Source: Aphelocoma coerulescens (lineage: Eukaryota > Chordata > Aves > Passeriformes > Corvidae). From it: a stretch of DNA of 64,000 nt. The notes beneath the pieces were generated by a model. The model was not told the DNA's origin. It searched no databases and was given only the letters and a program-made list of their open reading frames with translations. The stretch is from positions 93,108,004 through 93,172,003 of the forward strand of contig NC_091015.1 of assembly GCF_041296385.1 (NCBI RefSeq), read 5' to 3'. This document shows, in pieces, positions 1-14,140 of this stretch; position 1 is the first letter of the stretch; every line of letters starts with the position of its first letter. A program made the position numbers and the translations under genes.

Positions 1-260
1 TCCAAATTAATTGTCTCTCTCAGCAATGACTTCCTGTCTACAGCGTTTATCAGAACTGTCTGACCACTTGTACTAACTTTTTAGGACTAGGTGAGGCTCT
101 CAAAGAATTATATTCACATTGAAGTGTCGTTATGCAGATTCTGAGTTGTGAAGTGAAAGAGTAAGAAATGTTTTATATAGAAAACAGTTATCTGGTAAAG
201 TGCAATATAGCTGCTGGTTTAATATATTTAAAGCTTGTGACTTGGACAAATTGAAGGGGG

Positions 261-296
261 TTTTTTGTTTTTTGTTTTGTTTTGTTTTTTTTTTTT
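261..296. repeat. T-rich (GTTTT)n-like tract
   Basis: Runs of four to twelve T separated by single G, a simple low-complexity tract. Confidence 0.9.
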
Positions 297-2178
297 AAGC
301 TGTATTATAACTGAGTAAACAATGTCTCTGTGGATTCAGAAAAAAAAGTGGGTTGGATGAACTGAGAATTAAAAGTATTTGGAAAAGTGGCTATTTAGAG
401 GCAGTGTTGGATCAGCAAACTGTAATAAATATAAATATGCTACTAGGTAAAAGGGCTATGCAGCTGACAGGTATTCAAAGAGGATAACTTACAAATTATC
501 ACTTGGTTCTAGGCTGTATTATGATAGTGAAGGAATTTAAAGTTCAGCACACAACTTTTTCAGTAGGCTATCTGAAAATACATCTGGGTTGCAAAACATG
601 CTATTCAAGATTGTTAATTTATTCTCGTTAGTTGTATCTTCCCTTTCATATGTGTGGTCCTGGTAATTCAGTACAATTGTTTTATGTTACATCACATAGA
701 CACTGAACCAGCCATGAGGTTTTGAGAACTGTGACAGAGGCATTTGGTTGGTCTTTTAGCTTGTTTTAGCTTCATCTTGTTTAACATATATTCCTTTGAA
801 AAGCTGGCCTGTTAAAGGAGGGAGAAAGGCTTCCAGTTGTCTTTCTTGCGTTGTCTTTCACAGAGACATTATTTGTGCAGCAGAGATGTTACACCTCCCA
901 TAAAAGGCAGTGTGACCATTTGCAGGTAGAGACATTTCTGGCTGTCAGAGGGACCACACAGTTGGTCACAGCAGGGAAGTGACCACAGGATACAGGTGTG
1001 GTAGAGCTGTGGCTTAGTGATAGTGGAAGGACATTTCCAAGGGACCTGGCTCACCATGGGGATTGGTACCATGCAAGAAGCCAGTGAAAGGCTACTGGGT
1101 TGAGAACAAGACTGAAGGAAAAGTTGTGCCCTAGAAAACAAGCAGACCAGGGGAGGGAAGAATTCTACTTCTTACAGTTCTTTACCAGCCCTTTTGTTGT
1201 TTATGCTGTCTTATGTAGCATATTTTTGGCATTTTCTTTTGAAACAGAAGAACACTTGAAGCCCCATTGGAAGTCCTGCCAAGCTTACTTTAGGGAAAAG
1301 TTGTATATGGGCAAGTCTCTGCTTCAAGCTTTTTGTTGGTTTAGTGGCCTACCTATGACCAAGTTTCAATTTCCTTGGAAGTTTCATCTTTCCTCAGTTC
1401 AGTGAGTTGAAAAAGGATGTGTGCTGGTATTTACATCAAGCCTGCAGTCCACTTTGGACATTTCAAGGCTGGAGCCTCATTTTGTTTTCAGTGAGGTGTG
1501 AATGCCCAAGGTCCCTGGTACCTCTGCTTCTTTCAGGACAATTCCCAAGGAATGGCAATGTTATTCCAGCTGCAGGGCCCAAACATGCTTCTGCCCTCGC
1601 AGGTTAGGACTGCTGCTTCAAATCACAGACCCCATGCATGGCTGCAGGCTATTCATTCCTCTCCCTTTAATTGGGCTTTAATTGTCTAACTTTTAGAATG
1701 CCTTTTAGAACAAAAGAAAACAAACCAAAAAAATGGTGCCTTTCCCATTTTACTGAGCAAAATGGTAGTTAAATGCCTCAAATACTGCTCAGATGATAAT
1801 TTATTCCTCTTCCCAGATGTGTATGAAGTCTCATCTTCCAGTGGAATGACTTATTTAAAAGGAGATAAAATGATTCCTTGTGGGGTTTTTCAATCATGTC
1901 TTTTGTAGTTGTATGACTTCTCTTGTAGTAATTAAATATTCATTGCACCAAAAGACTTGCCATCCTTGCTTTCTTCTTGGTTAAAGAGTTCACCAGCAAT
2001 TCTAGCTCTGTTTTGTGAAAAAGGATAGGATTTACAGATGTGATCCAGATGAAAAAAGGAATTTCCTTGTCATCTATCATTAGGGACTCAGGTTATTTGG
2101 ACAATGCAGATGTAATCTTTCTCTCACCTATAATTAACTTTTGGTTTGACTAGTTTTTTTCCTGGCTTATGGTGGATC

Positions 2179-2192
2179 TTTTTTTTTTTTTT
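2179..2192. repeat. T14 homopolymer
   Basis: Fourteen T in a row between GGATC and GCATG. Confidence 0.9.
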
Positions 2193-5100
2193 GCATGTGG
2201 ATAGAGTATGAGGACATTTCTTGGGGTTGTACATTTCTCCAGGCATTGAAGCATCTTAAACTTGCTCACTGCATTGCTGGGTGCTTTAATACTCACATTC
2301 TTCTGTTACTATTACTAACTATTGTTGCTAACTATTACTTCTATACTATAGCAATGGGTAAACAGAGTGATGGGTAAACCTTACCTAAGGTAATGCCTTG
2401 AAACATTGTGGGGGGTTTTTTGGATTATTTAAATTTTATTTATTCACATTTATCATGCTTAGGGCTGTATAACTGTGCCAAAGCTACATCCTGAAATTCC
2501 ATCAATGATAACTAGAGTCTTCACCAGATCAAGGACATGTACTCTTCAGTATCTACTTCACGTAATTATCGAGGAATAGGGCATGCTAGTGTACGATTAA
2601 CAGTCTTAAAAAAGCCAAAAGGTTGAAGGTGTGCTACCTCACCTGCTCTGTCTTTTTGTGTAAATGGCAGAGTGCTCAGTGTCTAGTCTTATCTAATTTC
2701 TTTGTTTAGGTTTATTGCTGGGCTTTCAGACAATACAACTTCAGTCCCTCTGTTGAGCAGACTCTTTCATGAGCTAATATCTCAGTGTCCAGATAAATTT
2801 CTTGAGATTGTCAGTTTTAATTTTTTTTCATTATCCTTTGTTTCATCTTCCCACAGTAGCCTCTAAAGCATGGTTATTGCTTTTATTTGTAGTTTATTAT
2901 GTCTCCTTAATAATCACTCCAATATGCTGTGCATATCATAAGTCTGTTCCTCCAGCACTTTCCAGTGGTGGTGGAACCCTGTGACATGCTGCTGCCTCTG
3001 ACAGACATTCCCTCTGCTTCAGCACACTCACTCTGGTCATGACTCTACTCCCATAGACACTGTTAACAAAGGCCTTTGAAAATATATTTGGGGACTAATT
3101 TTTTTTGAGCTGGTTTTTGGTTGTTTTTTTTTGGTGTTTTATGTGCTGTTTGCTGCACTTTATTACTGTGACAGCAGACCTTACCACAGGTATAACCTGT
3201 TGTCACACCCATAGTTCGGGTTGCTCATTTCTTTCCATTGTGCCACAATGTTTCCATCATTCCTGAGTTGCACATGCTAGTTATTTTGATTGCCAGTTTC
3301 CAAATAATACATGGAGGGGGGCAGGTGGAGCGTATCTCATACAGAATTCTGCCAATGTCAGACTGGTTTTGAACACCCTGTTTGTCATAATCATGCTGGT
3401 TTCAGGAGTCATCTAGAGAAAAGTCATTTGGGACATGTCACTACTTTGGAGAATCAGTTCTCCCGAAAACACTGCCATCTTCAAGTTGCAGACAGCAGCA
3501 GGGCAGTTCACTTCTCCTTGGGGAAAATCCTTAAGGTTTGATCAGGTTATTATCACCTGGATATTGCAATTCACACGTTTATCAAACTTCTACAGAAGTC
3601 CGTCAACGTTAGTCACTGGAGCTGTTTTCACTGTGAATTCTCCATCTCTCTGTACTTCTTCAGAGTTGAGTAGGCCAAGCATGAAGCCCAACTGACTTTA
3701 ATATATCTGCTAATTAAATATAATGTGAGATAAATAGAATACTTATCATGAGAAGATAACTATTAAACTGTCTAAAATTTCAGTGTCTGCAGTTTGAAGG
3801 CTCTATGCATCTGTAATAAGGAAAAAGATTTGTAGTACGGGGGTAGAGACTCTGTCCCCTGAAACAAAGAAACCGTCAACTTTCTTTTATTGGCAGCTGT
3901 AGCCTTCAAAGGCAACCCCGCATGGCAGTAATTTTTCTGAGGCAAATTTGTCAAAGTTATACTTTGTACTGGAGTTTTCACTGCATTAGTTCTGAAAGGA
4001 CAATGGAAGGTGACATCAGCCCAATGTTCTTTAAAATCTTAACAAGCAAGGGTCAAGGATTGGTATTTCACAGCCTTGAAAGGCTTGAAAACTAATCTTA
4101 CTATGATGTTATGTCTAAGTAAATAAATTGTGCCATCTGCCTAAAGCTGTACAAATAGTGACTTCTCTGACATAAAAAGACCCCCAACTTCTGGAAATTT
4201 TTGAGTATTGTTTTTTACAATATATGCCTAAGATACTACTGGGTCACAAGGTTGTCTTGCTAAGTAATGTTACTATAGCTATTCTGCTGCAACTAACTTT
4301 TTGCTCTTTGAACTTCTTTATTCTTATTTTGGTGCCTCTGTGAGCCATCAGTTAAGCAATCTGTACATACAAAAAAGAAAACTCTATCAGCACAGTGCTA
4401 AAAAGGGTACTGAATTAACTAACAGAAGAAAACAATATACTTTATTTCATTCCTAGAACTCCAGCAATATTACTGGATTAAGAATTTCAACCACTTTTGC
4501 ATTCCTTCATTTTGCCCCAGCTGCAGATTTTGCATCCTCAGAAGTACTCTCACACTCAGTAGGAACCTGTCTCTGATAATAAATACTCTATAACATTAAA
4601 CAGTAAAATAATTATTCCTATATAATGATACTCTACAAGTTAATAACAAGTATGTGGTCTAAACCATTACTAGGTGTCCTGAAGATCTTGCCAACAAATG
4701 GAATTGAAATTGCTATTTGGAAATAATCATTCCAAAGTAGTTATTTTTGGATATTCAGGTGGATTTCCTGATTTTAAAATATGCAGGCTTTATTCCAGTT
4801 TAAATATGAGAAATCCGCTGCTGCATTATAATGTCAGAACCTCATGAGGACTGATCTGAATTAGTGATTCCATAGTAATATTCCAGAATCAGAGTCCTCA
4901 TAAATTTCCCAGACTGGGATAAATCATACTCCTGTCTTCAAGACTAGATTACAAGCATGTATTGAAAATGGCAATTCTTTTCTTGGGTATTACATATACT
5001 GAAAAATTATCTTCAGTTTAGTTTGCAAGGATGTAAGTAAACCAGATGGACTCAACTACATATATGCAATTCAGATTTTATTAGTAGGATATTATTTTAA

Positions 5101-5269
5101 ACAAAAAAGGGACCTAACAAAGAAAAATTTAAAGCAGGAGTGTGGTTTTCATAGGTCATGATGTAATTAATTTTGTTGCTTTAAAAAATATTAAAAGACC
5201 CAGGAATTCTAAGTTCGGTGTGTTTACTCTTAGTAACTGTAGGTGCTTACAGGAAAGTTCAGGAAGTGG

Positions 5270-6060
5270 GGGTTGGATGAGTTGGTAGTGAGGTGGATTG
5301 TGAAATAGCTGAATGCCAGCTCTCAGTGGATTGTGATCAGTGTCACAGTCTAGTTGGAGGCCTGCTGGTATCTCCTAAGGGTCGATACTGGGCCAAGTAC
5401 TGTTTAACTTACTCACCAATGACCTGGCTGAAGGGGCAGATGCCTCCTCAGCGAGTTCCCTGATGACACAAAGCTGGAGGCGAGGCCGATACCCCAGAGG
5501 GCTGTGCAGCCCCTCAGAGGGACCTCGACAGGTTGCAGAGATGGGCAGAGAGGAACCTTCTGAAATTCAACAAGGGCAAGTGCAGGGTCCTGCACCTGGG
5601 GAAGAATAACCCCAGGCACTAGTACCGGCTGACCTGCTGGAAAGCAGCTTTGAGGAGAAGGACCTGGGGGTCCTGGTGGACAAGTTATCCATGGGCCAGC
5701 TGTGTGCCCTGGGGGCCAGGGAGGTCAGTTGAATCCTTAGGTGCATTAGGAAGAGCATTGCCAGCAGGTCGAGGGAGGTGATCTGCCTCTCTGCTCTGGT
5801 GAGGCCGTGTCTCGAGTGCTGTGTGCAGTTCTGGGCTCCTCAGGACAAGAGAGACTTGGAGCTCCTGGAGCGGGTCCAGCAGAGGGCAACAAAAATGAGT
5901 AGGGACTGGAGTGTCTCTTTTATGAGGTGAGACTGAGGGAGTTGGACCTGTTCAGCCTTGAGAGGAGAACACTGAGAGGTGATTTATCAATGTATGTAAT
6001 CAATGTACATTGTGTATTTTCAATGTATATCTGAAGGGAGGGCGTCGAGAGGATGGAGTA
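5270..6060 (+). mobile_element. CR1 LINE fragment, end of the reverse-transcriptase ORF
   Basis: A + strand copy of the avian CR1 non-LTR retrotransposon, covering the last part of the pol-like ORF2. It is recognisable from the stretch on the addition of CAAGGGCAAGTGCAGG (about 5570), GAAGGACCTGGGGGTCCTGG (about 5657) and AGGTCGAGGGAGGTGATC (about 5766). Near 5820-5880 the frame reads [16 protein letters not shown], typical of the CR1 C-terminal ORF. The open frame is broken by small indels, so it is a dead copy. Near 5980-6030 there is an internal duplication of an AATGTAT-containing word relative to the family pattern. It stops at about 6060, before the CR1 3' UTR and its terminal repeats, so it is truncated at both ends. 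It is the least decayed repeat in the window and keeps many CpGs. Confidence 0.88.
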
Positions 6061-9000
6061 CACGCTCTGAAAGTTGTCCTTCACATTTGATTCATATAGA
6101 GTCACTTGGAAGCATCAACATTCAGTGAATTATGTGTTATAAACAACTTTTATACATAAATTTCAGATTCCATATTTGATGGAAGGAGCTTGTAGGTTTA
6201 AGGCTGGTTTTCTCAGAAATGTTGAAAGGTTGAATGGTATCTAAATATATTTTGACTATATTACAAAAATTAAAATAAGAGGAAGCAATGGTAGTCCGCT
6301 CAGAGTGTCTGAGATGATTAAAGGATTTGACTTTTCTTACCAGTACAGGTAAGGGTTAAGCAGTATTCTGAATATTTGACATGCATCTTAGTTTGAGCTG
6401 CTATGGCTTTTATAAGTTGTGTCCCTACCATTTATGTTCTTCTGCATCATTCATCTGTATCTTTGGATGCCTGTTCTTCATTGCACACACGTATATATGT
6501 ATATAGCTACAAAACCAGTAGTAATGAAATGATATAGTATGACTGATAGGTACCTTTGTCTGCTATCAGATTCATGTATTCATTCAGAAATGGATAGAAC
6601 TGTGCATTTGGAACATGAGATAGGCTTATAGCTTCAGTTTTGTGTTCAAATTTGCAGTGATGAATCTGTCTTCTGCAAAATAAGATGGTGACCCTGGTTC
6701 AGTTCCTGGTATACAAAGTGTCAAATCACATTTAATGGTAATTGGGACTCTGCAGGCATAGATATTTCAGTGGAAATTATTGAAAGGGTCAGGAGACTGT
6801 TCTTCAAAATGCTGTGTATAGGTAAAGACAGAAAAATGTTTCTTGAACAGTCTTAGAAGATGCACCTCTTGCACTTATATATATTGTATGAATAAAATGT
6901 TAGAGCTCAAGAGGATACCTGATTATATGGGGATATATTCTCCCCCTCTTTAAAAATCTCTTTGAAATTAATGGTATTATGATACAGCTTTTAAACTGAA
7001 GGAGGGTTTTTTTTGTACTTTGGAACACACATAAATTCTTTTTAGTCTAAAACTGTATGGGATTTTTAATATATTTTGCTCTGAATGATATTCAATTCTG
7101 CCTTACTTTCTGACTCAATGAATCATCTCAAATATAACTGAAGTAGAACAGTTTTGCTGGCCTACTTGATGATAATTATGAAATAGCTGAAGAAATGACC
7201 TGCTTTTACTGACTTGCTTTAGAGTGAGGGGGTTTACGGTTTTGTTAGTAGTCAGTCAGAACTCATGGCTGAGGTGTTGCACCACTGTCAGTAGGCACAC
7301 TGAACCATCACTGCCAAATGAGTGCCTTGCAGGAGACACACTCTGCTACCTATCATTTACGTTCAGTAAAAAATACGAAGTGACAACACAGAGCAAAATT
7401 AGAATCAGTCAGGAGAAGCCGAAAGCTGTTGAATGTTTTTGCAGAGAGTGCTGACTCCACTAAGATGCGTAAGTAGCATCAAGAGTCTTCGAATTAACCA
7501 GTTTAATTTTATTCCTGAATTTCCTTCCTGCACAAAATTGACAGTTTTAGCAGTGCTGAGACAAATCATGCGAAGTCTTAGAGATGTGGGCCGGTGCCTG
7601 CTGGGATTAACAAACAAAACATTCATTCTCTGCTGAAATTGAGATGTAAGGTTTACTTCTTGAGTATACCTGTCTCTATACTAGAGACAAGACGACAAAA
7701 TGTATTATCCAGCTCTGCTACTTGCGGTGTGACAGTCTGAAAGGGCCCTGTCAAATGAAAGACCTAATACCTCCTTTATTTACCTAATTTTTTCAACAGC
7801 AGCACCTAAAATGGCTTTAATTTAGACAGAGATTTGGGAGGAAAAGGAGATAAAGATGTGTAGTGGTATCTGCTTCTTGACTTTCCTTACTTACATAAAA
7901 TTGACATAAATTTGACAGCCATGTTGTATAGTTTCTTTTGTTATTTCATGCACACATTGGAGCTGTTTCTCTTACTGCTGTCGCTTGGGAGAGAGATTCA
8001 TTAAAAATTAGTTAAAACAGTATGAAATTTTCCTAAGGACACATAATTGCAAGTTAAGAATAGTCCCTTTAAATTTCACATTTCAAATAGAAGTTCTGAT
8101 ATTTTCATACTTACAAGCTTTATTCTATCTGATTTTTTATCTGTTAGCTTCTTTTGTTATCTGTTTCTTTATCTAGGCATAGTAGATAAAAACAATTAGC
8201 TGCTGTTATTCACACATTAAATCAAAAGAATCATCCCTTGAAGGAAAGAAAATGGTTTTAGAAGGTGGCATAATTAGGCAGTACAGATAAAAACTTACCC
8301 TCATATTACCTGACTAATTTTAAAGAAATTATATCCACTTTTCAGAGATATTGGTGATCTGAAAAAATAAATAAGAAAACCCTCTGAGATGTGATGCAGG
8401 GGGAAGAACAGAAAAGAATTGTTGTGCCAATACCTGAGAACAGGGCAGCTATTTAAGCCAGGTCCTGCCACATTTCATGAATATGTCTGACATGGTAAAC
8501 TGAAAGAGGTTGATGATACTGAACTGCAGTTTAGTAGTGGTTTGGTTTTTTTTTTTCTGTCTGAATATAAGATATAAAAAATTAAACTTTTTACAATATG
8601 AGACTTAGATGTAATAATGACTGGGACATTGAATTAGCATGTTAGTAAAAAAACCCCAGCAAAACTAGAGTTTCTCATGTGAAGAATATTTCTCTGACAA
8701 AATTTCTTGTTGCTTTGTTTGGAATAGTACATATGCCTAGAGGACTAATTTCTGTATTGTAGTGTAAAGAGAAAAATTATTGAAGAACGGTAATGCCTCT
8801 GATTTGTGGTTGAAGTTATCCTCTTGTCATCTGCATGAGGTTAGCTGAGTTAATAACTTCTTAAAATCATAGTTTTCACTTGGTCAATGGATCTTCTTAA
8901 CAAATTATGAAAAGATTCACCTCATTTTACCTTTCCATAGAGCACTCCAGACCTGGTCAGCTACTGAACCCCATTCAGTGTTCACAGAGTGATCAAACAT

Positions 9001-9997
9001 GCTTTGTCCTAGCAGTAGAAGAACTTTTTTTTCCATGAAACTAGGATCTGTTCTGATACCATAAAATTGTAAGGACAGTCAAAATGTGTTTCTAGCACCT
9101 TGCTTGAAACTTCTGAGTAACACGTAATGAAAGGTGCAAGCCATTTTGATTTGCTTGAATGGAAGGTAAAGTGAGAACAAAAGCAAAAGAGGAAATGGGG
9201 TCTAAGAGCAGAGTGGGAGAAGGATCAGCTTACTCCCCCAAAAGAGTGAGTATGGTTCTAAGTGAAGGGATACTGGCTTTGAAATATTTTTGTTTTTAAT
9301 AAAAAGTTTCTAAAGCATCATAACTGCATTATAAGTATGAACACTTTGAAGTTAGAAAAGCGAACACTTCAGCTTTGAGGCGTAAGTTCTCATTTCAATG
9401 TTATCACTGCTGACATTGCCAGTTGTGCATTATGTCAGCCTTTAATTTGTTTTTTTACTCTTTTCTCATAAAACACATGCTTTATCAGAGTTACTCGGAA
9501 GGAGAATACTGGACATCATGTCTTGCAAACACTGCAAGACACTTAAAATCTTCCTTAATTTGCATTAATGTTCCTTCTTACTTTATAGATAATTAAATGG
9601 AAACATGTGTAGCCTGAGTTCCAAAAGTGCTCACAGCTGCCAGAAGCATCAGTGGGAACTCTCTTCTGAAGAGTGAATTTTCTAAACCAAAAGCTTTATC
9701 TTTGGACTGGAATCCTGATTAGGGGTACCCATGGAGTTTTGAATGTTATGCCTCTTACATTGTGCCCATTTTGCAGATGAGAGCTATGCTCCAGCATCAT
9801 ACTGGCAATCCACATTGCCAAGTGTAATGTGGAAATGAATTCTGTGAAATTTATAAGGGCTAAGAATCCTCTGTGATGGTATTAGCAAATAGCCTACTAG
9901 GGAATTAATAAGTCTGCATTTGGTCAGGTGTTAACATGGAAGTACATGAGGAATGCCAGGGATAAATGGAATTATCAGCAAAACACATTTAGTGAGG

Positions 9998-10425
9998 ACA
10001 GAATCACAGAACATTTGAGGTTGGCATGGGTCTTTAATAGTCATCTGCTCCAATCTCTCGCTCAAGCTGGACCTCCCAGAACCAATTGTCCAGAGCCATG
10101 TGTGGATGGCTTTTGAATATCTCCAAGGAAGGAGACTCTGGAAGCTCTCTGGGCTATCTGTGCCAATGCTCAGTCACCCTTACTGCAACAGTGTCTCCTG
10201 GTGTTGAAACCTCCTGTGTTTCAGTTTGTGCCCACTGTCTCTGGTCCTGTCTCTTGGCACAACTGAAGACCCTGGATCCTTTTCTTTGCATGCTCCATTC
10301 AGAGTTTTGTACATATTGATGAGATCCTCTCTGAGCCTTCTCTTCTCTAGGCTAAACAGTTCTCCCAGCTCTCTCAGCCTCTCCTCACTGCTTAATCATC
10401 TCTGTGGCCCTTCAGTCAACAGATG
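9998..10425 (-). mobile_element. CR1 LINE, 3' end (5'-truncated)
   Basis: Read on the minus strand this is the 3' end of a CR1 element. On the + strand it begins with ACAGAATCACAGAA, the complement of the ATTCTGTG tandem end typical of CR1. It continues through the 3' UTR and the end of ORF2, with CTCTCAGCCTCTCCTCACTG near 10375, and fades at about 10425. It is a normal 5'-truncated insertion, antisense to SEMA5A. Confidence 0.87.
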
Positions 10426-11352
10426 TGATGGGAACAGATAATTAAAGAGAGAAGGATAATGCCCATGGATTTGAGTTGAACAAAAATGATCCGTCTAACA
10501 TTTTTTACAATCTAAACAAAGTGTTTGAATGCATTATTTTTATGTGTAATTTATAGCTATTCTTACAAGTGTTAAACCAATTATATCATGCTTCACTATA
10601 ATGGGAGTTCCACCTCCTTTCTTATGGATCTTTAGCTATGAAGCTGGAAACCTATTGCCTGGACTGTTAATGTTTGACCTTAGCAAGAGAAACCTGCTAT
10701 CTGTTAGAGAAATGAACTTCTAGTTTTGTGCAGTGGGTCTTTCAGAGTCTGTATGAAACTGGACTACCATCCTTCTCTCTAATCCTTTTCTTTCCCCACT
10801 CATGTGCCACTAAGAGAGAATGATGAGGGCAGCATGTGATATGTAAGAGGTGTGATGGCAGCCACCAGTGCTGCTTTGAACTTCCAGAGGTTTTATACAG
10901 GTGCAGAAAATAGATCAGAAGGTTTTCTAATTATTTTTCAAAGAGCAAACATTGTTGTCTGATTTCTGAAAAAGATGATACCTATAATTCCAAAACTGAC
11001 AGAAAAGACTAAGAACTGTAACTCCTGAAATTTTTACTTGGAGCAGACAATATACCTTTTTTATGAATTTCTGTAATTCTCTAGTAATTAAGTGCAACAA
11101 TCAGTCTAGACAACATATCATGTATGCAGACAGAAATTCAACTATGCACTTAAAAGAAATCCTAGCTTTGTGTAGGCATTCAAATTCATTTTTCCTCTTT
11201 TTTTGTCATTTTGTCTGTGCCATACCACAACAGGGATCAATTTCACTATCTGCCTATGAAATACGAAGAGATGCTACATAGTTATTTAGAGATATTTGGT
11301 CAGTGCAAATGAAGATAAATGTCCCAGTTACCTGATTGGTTTTCATCCACAG

Positions 11353-11470
11353 TGCATGCATTGGATCTCAAGACCCTTATTGTGGCTGGGACATGGTGAT
11401 GAAGAAATGCACAACGCTGGAAGAAAGTCTGAGCATGAGTCAATGGGAGCAAAGCATTACCGTGTGTCCA
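11353..11470 (+). CDS. SEMA5A: SEMA5A exon A: end of PSI domain
   Basis: Internal exon of 118 bases encoding 39 full codons after one base (T) that completes a codon begun in the previous exon. The acceptor follows a T-rich tract and CCACAG; the donor is CCA|GTAAGT. The peptide contains the PSI (plexin-semaphorin-integrin) signature DPYCGWD, then MVMKKC, and ends in ITVCP. PSI is a small cystine-knot module that sits between the sema propeller and the TSRs and fixes their orientation. Cysteines are at residues 2, 10, 19 and 38 of the exon peptide. It closely resembles recalled human SEMA5A (SQDPYCGWD, KKCT.LEESLSM.QWEQSI). The frame is open for a few codons upstream of the acceptor, so the 5' border rests on the AG, the following exons and the homology. 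The exon ends in phase 0, which fits exon B. Confidence 0.92.
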
Positions 11471-12133
11471 GTAAGTCCAAATGCATTCGTCTCCCCAAAA
11501 CCTTTGATTCCATGTGAATTTCATGAAAATGAGCTGGCATAGATTTTTCAAGCTCAGAAAACTGCATTTAATGCCATTTTCCTTAGGTTTTCCCATCAGA
11601 TTTTAGCAGAATACCTAGTTTCTTTTCTATTTCTCATCAAACTACTTATATGATAACATTTCAAAGGGTGGTTGTTTTTTGCCTGTAATGTCTATTTTCC
11701 CACCTTGAAAAAAAATGTTTTCTAAGATTAGTTATACTGACATATTTTTCTCTGCAGAATTTTGCTTTGGAAAAGTTAATTCACTAATGGTATAATCTTT
11801 TCTTTTAGGATTATAATTGCTAGTATAAAAAGCCAAATAACATCTTTAAAAGTCCATGAATTGGAAGGGTGAATTCTATGAGTTAAATCTCGCCCAGATA
11901 AATGACAAAGGTGACAATTACAATAAACTCAAGGTTAATATTTACAGTGGCTTACACTTCTCTTTAAAAATTGTTCTGAATAAATGTAATATAATATAAA
12001 AAAGCAGCAACAAAATTGGTTTATATCTTTCCTTTTAATGTGATTCTGGTGTTGTTTTAATTTTCATTCTTTCCCCTTACTCCAAAGCATGCAAAAAGAA
12101 GGTTAAGAAGGACCTTTCTTGTGCTACTAAGCT

Positions 12134-12147
12134 CTTTTTTTTTTTTT
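12134..12147. repeat. T14 homopolymer
   Basis: About fourteen T between AGCTC and GGAG; simple sequence in the intron after the PSI exon. Confidence 0.88.
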
Positions 12148-14070
12148 GGAGATTGTTGCTGCTTTGTCCTTTTGCCCATGAAGAGGGAGCATTTCCAACT
12201 CAATTCTGCTTTCATTCCTAGTAAGAACTTCTTGATCTTGTCCCCACTCACCAGTGGGGCACATACATCTATTAACTTGTGCTCATATGGCATTCATATT
12301 CTAATCTCCATGTGTTTAACAAGCGCCATTTAATATCTTGATGGTACTTCTCTCCCTTAAGCTGGGCTTTGTTTAGTGAACTAGAGATGTGCAAAATCAG
12401 TATGAAGTTCTTCCAGCTTTGACTTTGGCTCTCTACATGTGTTGCAGCAGCCTCATAGATGCAAACACTACACTGATTCTGAGGGCCTTGAGAATGTGCT
12501 CCTGTGTTCTGACTGTGTTTGACATTAAAAAGCAATTTTTTAAACATTCTTTCAAGTTTTTAAAACTTTAAAAAAAATGTTTATGTCCATTCCTGTCCTT
12601 TGCATCCATCTTCTCACATAGAGGACTAATAAAATAGGCTTCTGTTGGATTCATCTGCATTAGCATTTGAGCTGAAATCAGGGGCAGCTTTGGGGGAAAT
12701 ACCATGATTACTGAAATGCCTTATTTTGTTGACATTTGCATGGGCAGTCAGCCTGCTGTGCTCAGTCTTTGGATTGTGGCACTAGGCCGTATTTTCTTTT
12801 GTAGATACTGAACATGAGGCCAAGATGGGGTAGAGGGAGGAATAATTTATAAAGAGTAATTCCATTCTGTTCCATTCAACTGGAAAAACAGTTATTTAGT
12901 ATCTATGATGTGACATGTGCGTAGGGTATGGCAGTCTAGTCAAAGCAGAGGAGCACCTAAGGCTGGCTTAGAAAGTCAACCATAGCTGTGAGACTTACAC
13001 TGCTGATCTGAGATTCAAAGACTTAGTGAACCTCCAAAGAAATTTTGTCCTTGAGCAGATTGAGATTGTGTAATATAAGGAAGATTCTAGAATTATCTAT
13101 TTAAATTGAAAACTGTTGGTTTACCCCTTTACTATTTTAAAGCCTTATACACCAAGTAACACATTACTGAACAGACTGGAAAACTTCATAGAAACTTTCC
13201 TCTAAAGTAACACTGTCTTCTGGCAAACTGAAATTGATTACAATTTTGCTTAATGAGGTACTCAAATATTTGTTTAATAGCACTTTTAGGTGCTGTGCTC
13301 ACAGGATATATAAGCCAAGATGTAATTAATTTAATTTTGTAGGGGACTGAGCTATGTGCATCCTTAACATGGGCTAGATACATTCAAGACACTGTTGCAG
13401 GCAGAAGATAACAGAATATTCGAAACCTATTCTCCCCCTTTTGGTCCCAATTGCTTCCCATATCTTAATTTTTAGTAAAATTACTCTGATCTTTTAACAT
13501 TGTAGAAATTTTTTTAGATTAATGAATAGCCAGTTTCTTCTAAAACTGGATCAGAGAGAGGTCTGTTTATACAATCATTTAGTTCAGAATAAAAAGTGTT
13601 ACCAGTTGCCTTTGAGAAATTATTTCCTAGAGAATTATTCATATGGCTGAATACTTATAGGCACTTATAGGTAGAGGATAGAGGTGAATAGGAGAGATAG
13701 AAGAGCATCTGTGTTACCATCTCTGAACTTTGGAGATCACTTTTGAAAAAATGTGGTTATTTTGGTTACCTTGCTTTGATTTAATTTTCAGTTTGATTTT
13801 TAGGTTATTGTTTCAGTTGGCATGAGTACAGCAATTGTGCATAAATATAGACAGTAATTAATGCTATGCACATATATCTACTTTGATCTTTATCTGGTTG
13901 GTCATAAATCCCTATTATTCATCCAGTATTTTTTTATGGCAATAAAGGTTCGTTGTTTTTTGAAATATTTTCCATTGGGATGACTTTCAATCCATCACTT
14001 AAGAATATACTGACATTATCTGAGATTTTACAGGGAAAGTAAAAACAATTTAAAAGAAAAATTTTCAAGA

Positions 14071-14140
14071 TTTTGGTTTTGGTTTTTGGGGGTTTTGGTT
14101 TTTTTTTTAATTTGTTTTTGTTTGATGGTTTGTTTTTTTA
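14071..14140. repeat. G/T-rich low-complexity tract
   Basis: Repeats of TTTTGG and longer T runs with one GGGGG, strongly strand-biased (almost no C on the + strand). Confidence 0.85.

Larger units (their letters stand above)
1..11352 (+). other. SEMA5A: Intron upstream of the PSI exon (5' end outside window)
   Basis: AT-rich sequence with no exon I can recognise. The preceding SEMA5A exon should encode the end of the sema domain and finish with two bases of a split codon. I looked for a semaphorin-like segment followed by a phase-2 donor and found none, so I treat the whole stretch as intron. It contains a + strand CR1 fragment (5270-6060), a minus-strand CR1 3' end (9998-10425), and T-rich runs at 261-296 and 2179-2192. 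The rest is unremarkable. A diverged short exon could still have been missed. Confidence 0.7.
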
